DNA of 64,000 nt from Lepidodermella squamata (lineage: Eukaryota > Gastrotricha), in the NCBI GenBank assembly GCA_047495785.1, contig JBLDXI010000033.1, positions 1,984,001-2,048,000 on the forward strand, in the 5' to 3' direction. The translations under genes were made by a program, and so were the position numbers. Shown piece by piece: positions 35,217 to 47,777 of this stretch (position 1 is the stretch's first letter; each line of letters opens with the position of its first letter). Under the pieces are notes generated by a model. That model had not been told where the DNA came from and searched no databases. It saw only the letters and a list, made by a program, of their open reading frames with translations.

Positions 35217-36276
35217 TTAGATGGTAGGCATGGGCGAAAAAAGATCAAGAGGATCTTGGTCTATAGATTTGAAGAAGTCTTCCAACTGATCCGACAAAAG
35301 TAAGTCGTTGCACAAATTCTGTTCCGCTCCGAAGCCTTTAGATGATTGCGAAGTACCCGAGAAAACTTCAGATGATGACAGAAAATTATCCATGTCAAAA
35401 TCGGTATCGATTACAACTGAAGTGCTTTCACCTACATTTTCACACTTATTTGCGAGATTTCCCTCTTGGTTATAAATAGGCTCTACTAAACGATCCATAA
35501 CATCATTCACGCATTTAGTATAAACATGGTCATTCGAAAGCGCCTCTACGGCGGTCTCTCGCAAAAATCCATTACATCCTTCGACATCTGACAAAATGAT
35601 GGTGATTGGGTTCGCCAAACTGAAGCTCGACGGCGATGCGCATTCGAATTTTGCTGGATGATGCGAAGCAGTTTGATTGCCGATTGACGCTGGAATGAAG
35701 CCGTCTTCGAGCTGCAGCTCGGCACTTGAATAAGACTGAGGAGCAGAGTGAGAAACAGGAAACGAGCCCTTCCCTTCTGCAGAGGGCTGGCTAAGAGCGC
35801 GGCAGGCTCAGACTCGCATTCCAAGTTTCCCAGAATCATAGACCTCAGACTTTTGTTTTGCTGGACGAGCTCAGTGCTTTGGGTTTTTAGGCGCATGTTT
35901 TCCTGAATAAGCTGTTCTTTCTCTTCCTCCATCTGTTTAAGGAGCTCCTCAAGCTCTTCCATCCTGTGTGAAAAATAATGGTTATGAAGCATGTCATAAT
36001 CAAACAGTTGAAGTCAGCTAACCTCGCCTTCTTACGATCCCTGGCGGTTTGTGCGGCTATCCTGTTCTTGAGCTTTCTCCGTTCCATCCGATCCTCTGGG
36101 CTGAGTCCAGTCAAGCGTGACCGCTTTGCTGCTGGAGCATCATTGCTGATGATGCTCGAACAAGCTGATGGTGGGCGAGGAAGCGGTTGAACAGTGGCAA
36201 CAATTTTAGGAGGCTCTGGTGCTGCAGCAACTGATGCAACAGCTGGTGCTTGACGCAAGACATATACCTTCACCAT
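35217..36276 (-). CDS. XBP1: XBP1 bZIP transcription factor (IRE1-spliced)
   Basis: Master activator of the unfolded protein response. Spliceosomal exons: 36276-36023 and from 35963; the intron is 59 nt. The ATG at 36276 follows an in-frame stop. The basic region reads KRSRLTGLSPEDRMERRKLK, then NRIAAQTARDRKKAR, then MEELEELLKQMEEEKEQLI with the leucine zipper, nearly identical to vertebrate XBP1. Unspliced mRNA encodes 223 residues ending in a Ser/Arg-rich tail (stop at 35546). Removing 35715-35779 joins ASPL to QLEDGFIPASIGNQT. This opens a 165-residue activation domain, acidic and Ser-rich (VVIDTDFDMDN, LEDFFKSIDQDPLDLFSP), ending at 35217; XBP1s is 311 residues. Both phases fit exactly. 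Confidence 0.96.
35715..35779 (-). other. XBP1: IRE1-type 65-nt intron of XBP1
   Basis: Both ends are cut sites of the form CUG|CAG in loops. At the 5' site CCCU-CUGCAGA-AGGG gives a four-pair stem with a 7-nt loop. At the 3' site CGAG-CUGCAG-CUCG gives a four-pair stem with a 6-nt loop. The consensus known for IRE1 is CNG|CAGN in a 7-nt loop. The length is 65 nt, 2 mod 3, so removal shifts frame as the 26- or 23-nt introns of vertebrates, fly and worm do. There is no GT-AG, so the spliceosome is not implied. Confidence 0.9.
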
Positions 36277-36493
36277 CTCAACTTCCGACTTCAAGGAAAG
36301 CAATTCAGATACTTGAAACTTCTGGTCACTTTGCGATGTTCAGAATATTTTTTGTCGATAAATGTCGACGACAAATCGAGATAATTGACAGCGGAAGAGA
36401 CAAGTCTCTACGTGTGCATTTTAGATTGGTTGCAGTATGCAGTAACAAGGAATGGATGAATAGTCAGCAAACAAGCAAACTGACACGTAAGAA

Positions 36494-36533
36494 GCTGACG
36501 TGTCCTGACGCCGTATGTACTGCCACGTCAGCG
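36494..36533 (-). promoter_or_regulatory. Two UPR elements upstream of XBP1
   Basis: GCTGACGTGTCC (36494-36505) and, in the opposite orientation, TGCCACGTCAGC (36521-36532) both contain the TGACGTG core recognised by XBP1/ATF6. The second gives TGACGTGGC, a full UPRE. They lie about 220-255 bp upstream of the XBP1 ATG, suggesting autoregulation under ER stress. Function inferred from motif and position. Confidence 0.6.
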
Positions 36534-36539
36534 CTAAGG

Positions 36540-39263
36540 GCGCCGAACAATCTGGAAAACTACAAATTTCAATTTTAAGATAATTTTGATAATAATTTAC
36601 AGAAAAGTTTCATTATCCAAAAATTTCGCAAAAACAATAATTTCAGATAGTGGCAGGCGAAATTATCAAAAAGGAGGATTTAACGAGGATGACGATCTTG
36701 ACGATCGTGACTGTATTGAAGTTACCAGAAGTTTTCCAGCAGAATATACTCTCACTTATGTTATGGACTCCATTTTTTGTTATCCGGTGTTATGGACCTT
36801 GTCTAGTTGATAGAAAAAGACCACACCTCGATAACATGCGGATAATGCGGATGATGCGGATGGACAGGGCGCATAAGTGTCCCTGGCTCCAGACTTATCA
36901 ATATATATATGATATATATATAACTACGTAGTATCTATATGATAGATGCCTAATAACCTGTAACATGTTGGGAGCAAAAATAAAACTAACTAACTAACAT
37001 CTTCCGCTGGCATTCTGCCAGCATTTCTGCAGACTTCAGATTTTACTGTGTGGGCTGGGTGCATCCATTTTGGGACATCCCTGTTATGGCAGGCAGAATT
37101 AAGTAACATGCATTGATACGGTGTTATATGCTGTAACATAGCACGCTGATTCTCGTGGTGCAATCCGTTTTCATAGCAGAATTACCTGGACAGGTGTGGC
37201 GGCAAAAATCCAGGTGGGCAGGTAGATGCGATCGGATCGCATCAAAAATGGCACCAATCGATTCCCCGTCCATGAAAACCCTAGATTGCGACTGCAAGCT
37301 GCAAAAAAGATGACAGCCGTACTTATCTAGGGTCGGACTGCCGTAGATCAACTTGGTTGGTTCGATCAAATGCTCTTTGACCTTAAACTTACTCTTCGGC
37401 TAGAGTCAATTCGCGATCAAGAGAAATTTGGTACAGAAAAGGCGATGTGACATCGTCGACTGAAAATTTTCAAAATAAGAGTAATAAAATTGGGAAGATT
37501 GAATCGCCTCGTGATGCTTTTGAAATATTTCCAAAAAATCCTAAAAAATCGAATGTAAGGTAGAAAAAGAACCCAGGAAAATTTTACAGCCATTAACATG
37601 TTCATAAAAAGAGCGATTTTGTGTGAGAATCTTGTCGTAGGAATGGGGCATCACGTAACTGAAATCTTTCAGAAATGAAGATGACAGAGCAATCACAAGG
37701 TATAGTACAAATATATAGTTAGCTTTTTTGCCATGTGATCTTGTAGTAAAAATTTCTTCAAAAAATATGGATGACCAGGGTTTTTTAAGCAAACGATTAG
37801 TTGTTACAAACGATTTTTTGGTAGTTACTTTGCTGGAAAAGGAACATTTTTGTGCTGCATTGGTGAAAATTACATGTAATTTGAACCAATAATACGAGCG
37901 AAGCGAGGAAATGTTGATTATTTTCCACTAATAAAGGCTTCGAAACCTCCTAAAAATGAGGATTTCGCTCGAATATTATCACTCGAACAGCGAAAATACT
38001 GTATCGCCATAACGCTCAAGTTCGGTGCTACGACGATAACTTCATTGAATTAAATCTGGACAAACCGTCAAAGGAATTTAATGAATTCGCTAGAGTTTCC
38101 TGAAAATTGGCAAAAAACTGCGCGCATCATTAGGGCAACAATTTATTTTTGAAATTCAACTTGTAGCCCGCTTACCTTAACGGTAACCATTTTCAGTCTG
38201 TATCATGTATCACTCGGCATTTCGACCAGAGGAGGAGCAATCGTTATTGTCACTAACTTGGGCGACCAGTTCGAAACTCTGACATTGAAAAGGTGGCCGC
38301 CAGATTCAGGTAAAAGCTTCCCAAAATGTGAGTATGAAATCAGTCACCAGTCAGAAATTGTTTCGTTTCAATTTAGTCATGACTCAAGTATCAGAAGCTT
38401 CTCCAACTTTTTAGTCGAATTCCCAATCGTAGTCAAGCGATTCTTTAAATCGTCCGAATTGAAAGAACTGGCATTGAAATCATACATTGTAGATAGTTGA
38501 CTTTAAAACCGTTTTTCAGTATCAATCCATCGTAGGTTACATCGTAGGGCGATGCTGATCCAGCGGCATAAATAAAAGAGTTACTTGTTTCAAATATATT
38601 GGCATCTGGCTCGAGGAACGGCTTCTCTACTAGAAAGCCAACGCTGATGCCAACTTGAAACTGCAACGCGCGGCTGGCATTATACCGCAGCTATTCAAAA
38701 ACCTACCTCTTTGGGAATTTCGGGAATTAGCGATACAACAGCTGTGTTCTATCGCAATTCGGATATGGCGTTTAACATCATATAAGATTTTTTATCTTTG
38801 AGGTATTGCTTTGGCATCTTTGGGCCCCGGCGAGATCTGCCAAGTTATCACTGGTCGGTTCCAGCTTCCAGCCCATGTCATTAATAAGGTGTTTTTTCCA
38901 CGCCAGTTCGTGATAGCCACCAATTGATTCTATTAGTTATCATGAAATAAAAGTATCGGGGATTTTTCTTCCGACTCCACTAAAAGGAGCTGCGTTGACA
39001 AAACGGTGATGCTCGATGGAAAATTTAACAATTTTATTGCAATCTCCACTTCAAATCAAACAAAAATCAACTTCAATCATTTGCGAGACTTTTATGATAG
39101 ACTTCATAGCACTGGTATTAAAGATAAAATAATATCAGCGGGAAGACAAAAAAAACAGCGGAATGGCGCAATTCGCCTTTCAGATAGGAATGACTCGCAA
39201 CACCAGCAATAGTGTTATTTAGGCATAGCCTGAGCTCACATATATAGCAAAATATTGTTGCAT
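36540..39263. other. Long region without a supported gene
   Basis: About 2.7 kb, AT-rich, with a short ATGCGGAT-type repeat near 36836-36862 and an (AT)n run near 36902-36925. On the minus strand around 38530-38666 an open stretch reads GFLVEKPFLEPDANIF and FIYAAGSASPYD. This faintly resembles the FAD-binding end of AIF-type oxidoreductases, but stops and missing partner exons prevent a gene call. It could be a decayed fragment. Confidence 0.35.
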
Positions 39264-40600
39264 CTAAAATTGCAAAGTTCTTGGAATTACGTACAGCAGC
39301 GGGTCCGAATAAGCAGCAGATAGGCCGGTAGGAATGACGGCGCCGAAATCAATCATAAGCCAGTCCACCTCAGGATCTAGGTCAGGAAGTTTGCAGTTAT
39401 TTACTAGCAAGTCCATGTCAAGATCTCCAGATGGTCCGCAAATTTTGCTGTTGAATAGGTATTGTTTTTTCTTGGTGCTAGCAGAAGATGTTTCACCGAA
39501 GCCAGAGCAAGCCTAAAAATATATATAGTGAAAACAATTGACATAGGTACCAAATAACGCACCACCACGGACGGTTTCTGAGCTGTTTCCTCGGCAGCCA
39601 ACAAATTACCGAACAAAGAGAAAACGCCTTCGCTGACCGTGTACAAGCGTGATTCAGGGACATAAGAATTTTGCTTGTTTTTGACACGGGCCCAAAGCAT
39701 GAATGCATTGACAAATAAACAATTAGTTGCATCGAAATAAATCATCAAGTCTTTGTTGAAATTAGTGCATTCAAAAAGTCGCCGCACCACATTCACCCAG
39801 GTGCTCGATTGAGAGCTTGGCCCTAAAAATTCAGCACCGAAGTAAAGGTCATTCACGTCAAATTCGTATCGTATTCGGGCGATTTCGACAAGAGCATTGA
39901 TGATTGCCAAGATTCGGTATAGCGCAGATGCATTAAGATCAAACTCAGCATGAAATACGAAACCGGTCACCGGTACATTCACTGCCATGCAGCTAGCCAG
40001 CAGATCACTCGAAGAGTTCAGTACAGAAAGCAGCGACTCCTCACTCGTAAACGTGACAGATATCACAGCATGGGCTGATTCAAGCTGTGCAATGCGATTG
40101 AGCTGCTCAAGCGAATCGATGGGGAAAGAATGCAGCCCTTTAGCGGCAGCACTGACAAGAAAAGATGCCGTGCGGTCGGAACTCAAAATGCTTTGTCGCG
40201 AGGCAGGCAAAGATACTGAGTTAAGGAATGCGACATCCTCCTTTAATAAGCATAATTAATAAGACTATTTTTTCGGCAAGAAACATCAAACCATATTTTC
40301 TACAATGAATCCGGATCCAAGTCCTTCCAAAACGTGATACAGAAGAGACGATCGAGGGACCACATTGGCTGCACATAGAAATTTCCCGAAAGGCAAATTA
40401 TCAGAAAGGTGATTGTAACGTTTGACAATATTGTTCACATCAGCGACAAGAACAGCATCATCTGACGCCTGAATATTCGAAACTTCAAAGACTGAATAAT
40501 AAAACAAATGATTGCTCACGTTATCTAAAGCGCGAGAGATAGATGAAAAATCATTGCCATGTTGCGCTAACATTGGCTTAGAGCGTAACAGATTCGAGAC
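39264..40600 (-). CDS. Unrecognised protein, three in-phase exons (5' end unresolved)
   Basis: Exons 40600-40292, 40240-39563 and 39512-39264 are each in phase 0 and give 411 residues from the first recognised exon to a stop. I do not recognise the family. The sequence looks globular and lumenal or extracellular: several N-glycosylation sequons (NVSN, NSSS, NASA), a few Cys, and alternating hydrophobic strands (VPVTGFVFHAEFDLNASALY, LMIYFDATNCLFVNAF, EVDWLMIDFGAVIPTG). Just upstream on the same strand (about 40660-40740) a hydrophobic stretch, WFLSSVVAICIGLLLAEG, could be a signal peptide, but its phase does not join cleanly. The start is therefore open. The gene faces UGCG across a divergent spacer. 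Confidence 0.55.
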
Positions 40601-40740
40601 CTGTGATCGATCCGAAAAGAAAATCAATATTTAGAAATATTAGATAGATGTGATCAAATTTACCTTCAGCTAACAGAAGCCCAATACAAATCGCTACCAC
40701 ACTGGATAGAAACCAGCGTGGAGTCCTTCAATGTAGCGAG

Positions 40741-42693
40741 AGTTGAGTATCACAACGGAATAAGTGCAAAATATCCAACAATAATTAATGTTAACGTTCT
40801 ATTGAACAATTATTTGCGATTATCATAAAACAGAATAAGTGCTTACCCAGCAAGCTATAATGAGATGAAAATACCTTGCTACTCATCGAGCAATGTGAGC
40901 GGCCGCAACTACATGAATGACACAATGAACTACAAAGCTCCCTTTTAGCTTTTAGCCTAAAGCCAATCTCATTTCTATAACCACAGACCACAGGATAACA
41001 AAGTCAAACATCAAACACAACAGTATTCCATAAATCTCATATTCCATATGATATAAGTTGCTAGAAAATCCGAGAATGGCCAGTTCCTCGATAGAAGCAA
41101 ATTATCGACAAATTCATGATCTTGTAACTTGTACCTATACTGGGCACTGGGCAGAGGGACGCCCGGGCGTCGGGCGTTAAGGAGAATTCATTAATGACAC
41201 GGATTTTGTCAATAACACATTGTTGGCGTATAAACACATCAATGTTCTGTGTCATTGTAACTAGTTACTGTAACTAACCTGGTAATTATTTCAACAACTG
41301 ATGGTCGCAGTGGATAAGTCGTTTATGACATAAAAAAATTATCAGGCATGTGTATCACCCAATGTAGCAACCAGCTTATTACATACATCTATCACTGAAT
41401 ACTAACGCCGCAGCACTAACCGCAGCACTAACAGCCAGTTGGCACCTGATCAAGCTGTCTCTGGCACACTAACGTTCATAATTGTCGCGAAGGATCAAAA
41501 GCTGTCTACATCTGTTTTTTTCCCTGTAGAGAGTGTCTAACATCCAAGATTTTTGGACTCAGGTGGATCCCTTTCGAATAGGTCGATTTGTAGACGCTGT
41601 GAACGTTCCGTTGGCTTACTTGGGTAACGAAAAATCGGACTTCGCGATGAGAACCAAATGAAATGAAAAGCGGGAAAAACAGAGTGTCAAGGTCAAAACT
41701 TAATACTCAGGATTTTTTAAATTCTAGAAATATAATTTTGCTTTCCAAATGGCCAGTGCCATTCTAGAATAAAATTGTCGAAATATTTGTTTTTACCATA
41801 TTTAGTATCCTGCTACTAAATAACGATGTGTTATTCTGCAGTGCATAACAAATTTATTATAAAATTAAAATTTGGCGATAAAAACGCTGAAACAATATTT
41901 TATGTCAAGGATATCTGACTCATCATTTTGCCGCCATATCACCTTTTCAGTGCTCCCCGGCAAATGGCAAATAAGCGGTGAATCGATCGATTAAAGCTGG
42001 TTGCTACGCTTGGGCTATATGCTTATCTAGTCCGTTAGGGTTGGATTTACGTTATTGTTTTGACAACCAACTTCGCCCTATATAAATACTTTGAGAGAAT
42101 ATGTCGCCGTTTTGGTATTTTTGATCAGAAAATGGGCGCGATTGTCATCTCAGTAGTATTTATTACTGTTGATCTGTGTTAATAACAAACGCCGCTTCAC
42201 CCAGGCTTCCACTCTAAAAGCGTGTTTTTGGCTGATGTATTGCAGTTTCAATCGTCACGATTGAAATAGGAAATTTTTGCATTATCGAATCGTGCCTGAC
42301 AGTGCCCTTCTCGATGTTTAGAGACGAGAGGCTCGAAACGTGTAATTTTAGGTTTTGAACTTTGTACTTTCCGTTACCCTCTAATTCCTGATTTTTCTAG
42401 ACTTGGATTTTCTGTAATTGCATAGGCTTCCTAGGATGTTTATATTTATAATATGTTGTTTATTGCAATGCATCTTTAGCATTTATATTCGCTTTCCGTG
42501 ATAATGGACTGCCCTTTTAGAATGACTTCGTAGAATTATTGCCTTCGACATGTTACAATGTGTTTGCTAATTTCTGGATTTTAGACTCATGAACTTTTAC
42601 CAGTTGAGATATGAGTCCTCTCGACGGCAGTGAACTTTCAGATCGTCGAGCGCTTCGCAATCCATCTAGTTGCACGCACACAAACTGGTCAAC
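40741..42693. other. Intergenic, divergent promoters (unknown gene / UGCG)
   Basis: About 1.95 kb, AT-rich. It includes the probable 5' UTR of UGCG and a short imperfect duplication (CGCAGCACTAAC) near 41407-41430. No other feature that I can support. Confidence 0.4.
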
Positions 42694-44877
42694 ATGTCGA
42701 CTTTCCTTGATGTGTTGGATATCATTGCAACCGCCTTATCAATAGCTGCCTTCGGTGGATGGTGGCTTCAATGGACGATACATGTCACATCAATTTTTAT
42801 AGCGTAAGAATCCGCGTACGATTCAGATTACGGCTGCATTTTAACCAATTGCTTATATTTTAGAAGATGTAGGCTGCACCGGCGTCCTGTCATTCCTCCA
42901 TCCGATGATCCCTTACCCGGCATCTCCATTATTAAACCGTTAGTTGGTGTTGACTCGAATTTATACTCGAATTTGGAAACCTATTTCACGTTACAATATC
43001 CCGGGGAGGTAAGATCATTCTAAGTTCATTTCCATGGAAACGTGACAATAAATTATGTTCGATAGTACGAGATATTATTCTGCTTTCATGATGCGTCGGA
43101 CTCTGCTATGATGGTGGCGAAATCGCTGATGGCAAAATACAGCCATGTAAATGTTCGGACATTTGTTGGTAGGTGGTGAATTTCGCTGATATCATGCCGT
43201 TTGCTAACTTGCTTTAATATTCTTGTAAATAGGCGGATCTCGCGTTGGTGTCAATCCGAAGGTTAACAACATGGCAGAGGCTATGCAACACGCTAAATTC
43301 GATTTGCTATACATCGCTGATAGTGGATTGAGAGCCGAGCCTGATACTTTACAAGACCTAGTTTTGGCAATGCGTCCTGGTGTCGGAATGGTTCATCAAT
43401 TTCCCTATGTTGTCGATCGAGATCCTCCAGACTTTTCCAATACTTATCATAAGGTTAGTTAATCAACCCACGCATCTTTGACTTATTAGTAGGCTGTTTA
43501 CGCAGCTGATTTTAGGCTATTATTGCTTATGAACACCTGCTATTGTCTCGTCCTCCTAACTAGTAGTTCATATTTAGTAATTCGAGAAATTCTACTCAGA
43601 CAAAAGTGGCTCTGCTAATTTCCAAGCTTTATTGATTGATACTCTAGGGACGCCGGTTTAGAGGGAGATGATATTATGTTTCACTGGGCTATAATGTATT
43701 TCGTCGGATATCCGATAGCCGCTGTTAAAATTGCCTAAAGAATTTATCGATACTCATTTGATAGTAATCGATATATAATGATAATTACGCACATTTCAGG
43801 TTTTTTTCGGCACCCATCATGCGAAGATGTACCTGTTCATCAACTGGCTCGGGATCAACTGTACAACAGGCATGTCATCCATGATCCGGCGACAAATTGT
43901 GGAGCGAGCGGGTGGCCCGTCTCATTTTGCTCGCTACTTGGCAGAAGATTACTTCCTTGCAAAAGCGACGCTCGATCAAGGCTGGAAGATAGCTCTGACT
44001 TCAAACGTTGCCGTGCAGGCCTCCGGCGATGCGACTGTCCGCGCCCTGCAGCATCGGTTAATGCGATGGGTCAAGCTCAGAATCGCCATGGTTCCTCTGA
44101 CTATAATTTTCGAGCCTATTGCCGAGTGTTTCGTATGCGGACTGGTGGTTTCATTAGCCGTGTGTTATTTGTCCAACTGGAGCCCTCTGCTCTTCTTTCT
44201 GATGCACTGCGTTATATGGTTTCTTCTCGATTACATTCTTCTGTCATCCGTGAATCGGACACCACTTCCTTTTTCACGGTTAGACTATTTAATCTGCTGG
44301 ATTTATAAAGAGGTAAATTGTCCTACTTTTCACATTGAAGAACATGACTTTATTTATGCATTTTCAGGCCATGACCTTTCCATTATTCGCCCGCGCTGTT
44401 CTAAACCCGGTGGTCTCATGGCGCGGGTCTGATTACATAATCCGTTGGGGAGGAGTGGTTGAAGAAATAAAGAAGTCGAGCCCTTCTTCTTCACAGTCGT
44501 CGTCAGGCCTTGTTTCTCCAGCCTCGTCGACATCGTCGCTACTGCAACGTGTCATTGCTATGCCTCCGCTCAACGTGTCAAATGCGAATGCCAACGGCAG
44601 CCTAGTGAAGAGCTGCAGCTCATCAGCAGTCAACAACGACGCTCCGGAAAGGGGTGTTGCAACGGAACAAACACAACAAGTCGAAACATTGTCTACAGCT
44701 CCGTTATTACACTCAACTTTTCTCATCACATCATCCGCATCGGCCCCGCCCTCCCCTTCAGCATTATTACCATTGCAGCAACATCAAGCCCCACTGTCTA
44801 CTCAGCAGCATCAGTTTTTAATGAAATCCAACAGTAATGAAAGCAAACCGTTGCTGGGTGGCGTCTATTCCATTTAG
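42694..44877 (+). CDS. UGCG: UGCG, ceramide glucosyltransferase
   Basis: GT21 enzyme that transfers glucose from UDP-glucose to ceramide on the cytosolic face of the Golgi, the first step to glucosphingolipids. Exons in phase: 42694-42803, 42864-43008, 43066-43168, 43233-43453, 43800-44312 and 44368-44877; 533 residues. An N-terminal TM anchor (ATALSIAAFGGWWLQW) precedes the catalytic domain: GISIIKPLVGVDSNL, FHDASDSAM (D1), LLYIADSGLR (D2), RYLAEDYFLAKA (D3) and QHRLMRWVKLR (the Q/RxxRW box). C-terminal membrane segments follow (FVCGLVVSLAVCYLSNW, LLFFLMHCVIWFLL). The last exon adds a Ser/Gln/Ala-rich tail of about 140 residues not present in the ~394-residue vertebrate enzyme. The fourth intron (346 nt) is unusually long here. 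Confidence 0.96.
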
Positions 44878-47777
44878 AACAAACCCGATAGGTAGCTAAT
44901 ATCCCCAACTCTGCTCTATCAGCTAGTCTTATATCTAGATTCACCCTGCTCCGATTCGATTTTCCACTGAATATTAAGCTGTACTACCTACTGTTTGATC
45001 CTTATCTAATCAACGTTCTCAACTTGCCACTCGCTTTTCGCCCCTATGAAGCGTTCTCGTTGCACCAAGTTCTGAGAAAATGAGGCTTGCTGAATACGGG
45101 CGCTAGAATTGGTCGAACTGCAAGGTCGTGTTATCAATTTCGGAATGTGAAAAAGCAAATGCATAAGTTGCTCACAAAGTCTTTCCATGATATTACTACG
45201 ATTATGTTGAAAATTTAGCTCGTGTTATGTTTCCCATGTATACTTACATAATATTTCTTGGTAGTTATATTGAAGATCCAAAACTGCAACAAACAAACCG
45301 TTGTTTGCTTGTTTGATTATCAGGCTTTCATCATAATATAAATATTGTTAGCTTACGAATCGTCTGACGAGCGCGCAGTCTTGGAAACGCCGCGCGCGTG
45401 TCTGAAAAAGCGTCTATGACCGGCTCGGCGGACTTTGCTACGCAAACTGACTGATATACTCGGATGAAATTTTAGTCGAGCTGCGAGACGCCTAGGTGAC
45501 GACACGCCGCGATGAATTTTAATTCAAAAACTCGTGCCTGAAAGCGGCTTTTGTTTTATTTACTAAGGACTGAAATCCTTGAACGCGCGGACTTGTTACG
45601 AACATGAATTTCAATTTTTATGGAGTCCTGTATCAGTAACTCATCTTTGTACACGTCGAGCAAATTGCCGTTGCCAAAGTGATCAAATAATTACGAGAGC
45701 ATTTTGTTTTTTTGTAACAAGTCAGCCCTGTTTGAAAATCCTCACTGTGTTTTTTCGTCTATCATTATTGCGATGAAATATAATGATTGGAGAATTGTTG
45801 CTCGCTGTTTTAGCGCATTATTCTTTTCGTTTCCGTTGCTACTTATTGCAAGAAAAAGATAATTAAACAGAATCGTTACGCAAGCTGATTGTTCGCCTAG
45901 GCGCTTACTCTTTCTAAAACAAGAATCTATGCTCGCTTCGCTCTTGGCGTATTAAAAACGCTTATCTCTGTGAATGGCGTATAAATTGAATGCCTGCTCT
46001 CATGCGACATCATAATATTATATGAAATTTTTAGACGTTTTTCTCACAACATGTAATTGAATCTTACTGTGTCTACACACGGAGGAGATAATGATGAAGC
46101 TCGATGTATTATATTTATATTTGGAGATAATCTATATATTTGTGCTTCTTTCTCTTCGTCATCTTCTTATAACGTTTATGTTAAAATTGAGCGATTGAGC
46201 GATGGAAGTTGCCCCGGCTTCGTTGTTTAGGTTAAAGTGTAAATGTTGATAATGCTTGAGCAAATAAATGAAAGATTTGGAATCACAATTTTTTGTATTC
46301 TTCAAGCGGAAACAGCAGGTTTATTGAATTGATATCCATAATGAATGCTGGACGACACGCGTTCAAATACTGTCTGAGCCGAAGGTGATTCTGAAACTGA
46401 AAGCTCATTAAAAAACGCGTATAACAACGTCGCAATTTTTCGTCTAATTCGATGCATGATGATCTAGCAGCACCAACAGCTGCTGCTCACAGCTAGGTAG
46501 AGCTCGCCAACTTTCACGCGAAATTATTTATGAACGTCATTGCTGTTCGTATCTAGAAGCGCACAGCATCACGCCTGCTGTAAGCGTCGATGCGGCGCAC
46601 GGTTGCACAGCTAATTACAAATTCATTCCAGCCTAATCTCATTCAACAATACGAATCGATGAAACCGAAAACATTGCCATGGAGAAAATCGACGTAACTA
46701 GCAAACCGCGGCAAAAAATTACCACAAACAATGACGCACAAGCCTACACGTAGTGAATCAACCTATGCTGAAATGTTGTGGTTCAATAATGCGTGACCTG
46801 ACAGGTGTAGACATTGTAGACGCAAGCTGTTGGTATTCGGCGTGGTCGATGATGTTTATGAGTTTTTTGCCGTTATTCACGTGTAAGAGTATTCAATGAG
46901 CATTGAAAATACTGAATGTCTTATTACGCACGCAATCGAATGAGACCACTGCCGGCAAGCATGAGTGTTGAAATGGCTATGCACTACAATGACACTGATG
47001 AAAAGTTGCGCTCACCTCAAAACTCATCGCGTTGTCCAGGGCTTCATAGGCAGTTCTTATACATTGGTGCTTGCAACTAACGCGAAGCATTCATGTTTAA
47101 TTCAAGGACATTAGGTGGGCAAGAAGGCGCAAATGCCCGTGGTAGGTACGTCAGCAGCCTCGCTATAAGCTCTCGGACGGAATGGATCCAGCGGTGATAT
47201 TCACAGCCATTCAATCATAACGGAGCACCGCTGAGATATTTAGTACGCGAGTTATATTTCGTCTCTGCGCGCAGTGCTCGAATCTTTTCACAGATTGACT
47301 CTATATTATAAAATACAGTTCGTCGCCTTGCAACTGGAACTGTAATTAATAGCTTTGAGAGAGAAACACACGGAGATTTCTAAAAGCTCCGAGTGCGCAA
47401 TGTAGCATTGATACTATCAGAGGAGACTGAAAGCTAAAACGAAAGTAATGGAGACGGTCAAATTGCAGCGCTGACTCGGGCGTTGGCTATATCGTTCCGT
47501 AAAATCGATCTAATGATGATGAGACAACATAGAAATTTCTTTAAATGATCGGCAATTCTTCCATTTATTCATATTTTTCTGCACAGGCAACAATTGTATA
47601 CCTAGGTATCCTATAATGAAATGGCTAATAAAGGAGAAATTTCGAAGTTTGGAATATTGGAGTACCAAAGGTAGTTTGAATAAATTATCTAAAGTCAAAC
47701 TTTGCCAGTTTGTCATGAGCTTTCAGCCAAATGCATTACACCGAAGATCTTCATGAACAAAGTCATCCAAGTCGAAA
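44878..47777. other. Long intergenic region, convergent 3' ends
   Basis: About 2.9 kb between UGCG and the AEP transaminase. AATAAA near 46264 could end the UGCG transcript. A GC-richer patch lies at about 45360-45500. No ORF, RNA gene or repeat that I can support. Confidence 0.4.

Noticed and set aside
38530-38666. AIF-type oxidoreductase fragment (minus strand)
   Set aside because: Only a short stretch (FIYAAGSASPYD) resembles the family; surrounding stops and no other domain pieces, so not called as a gene.
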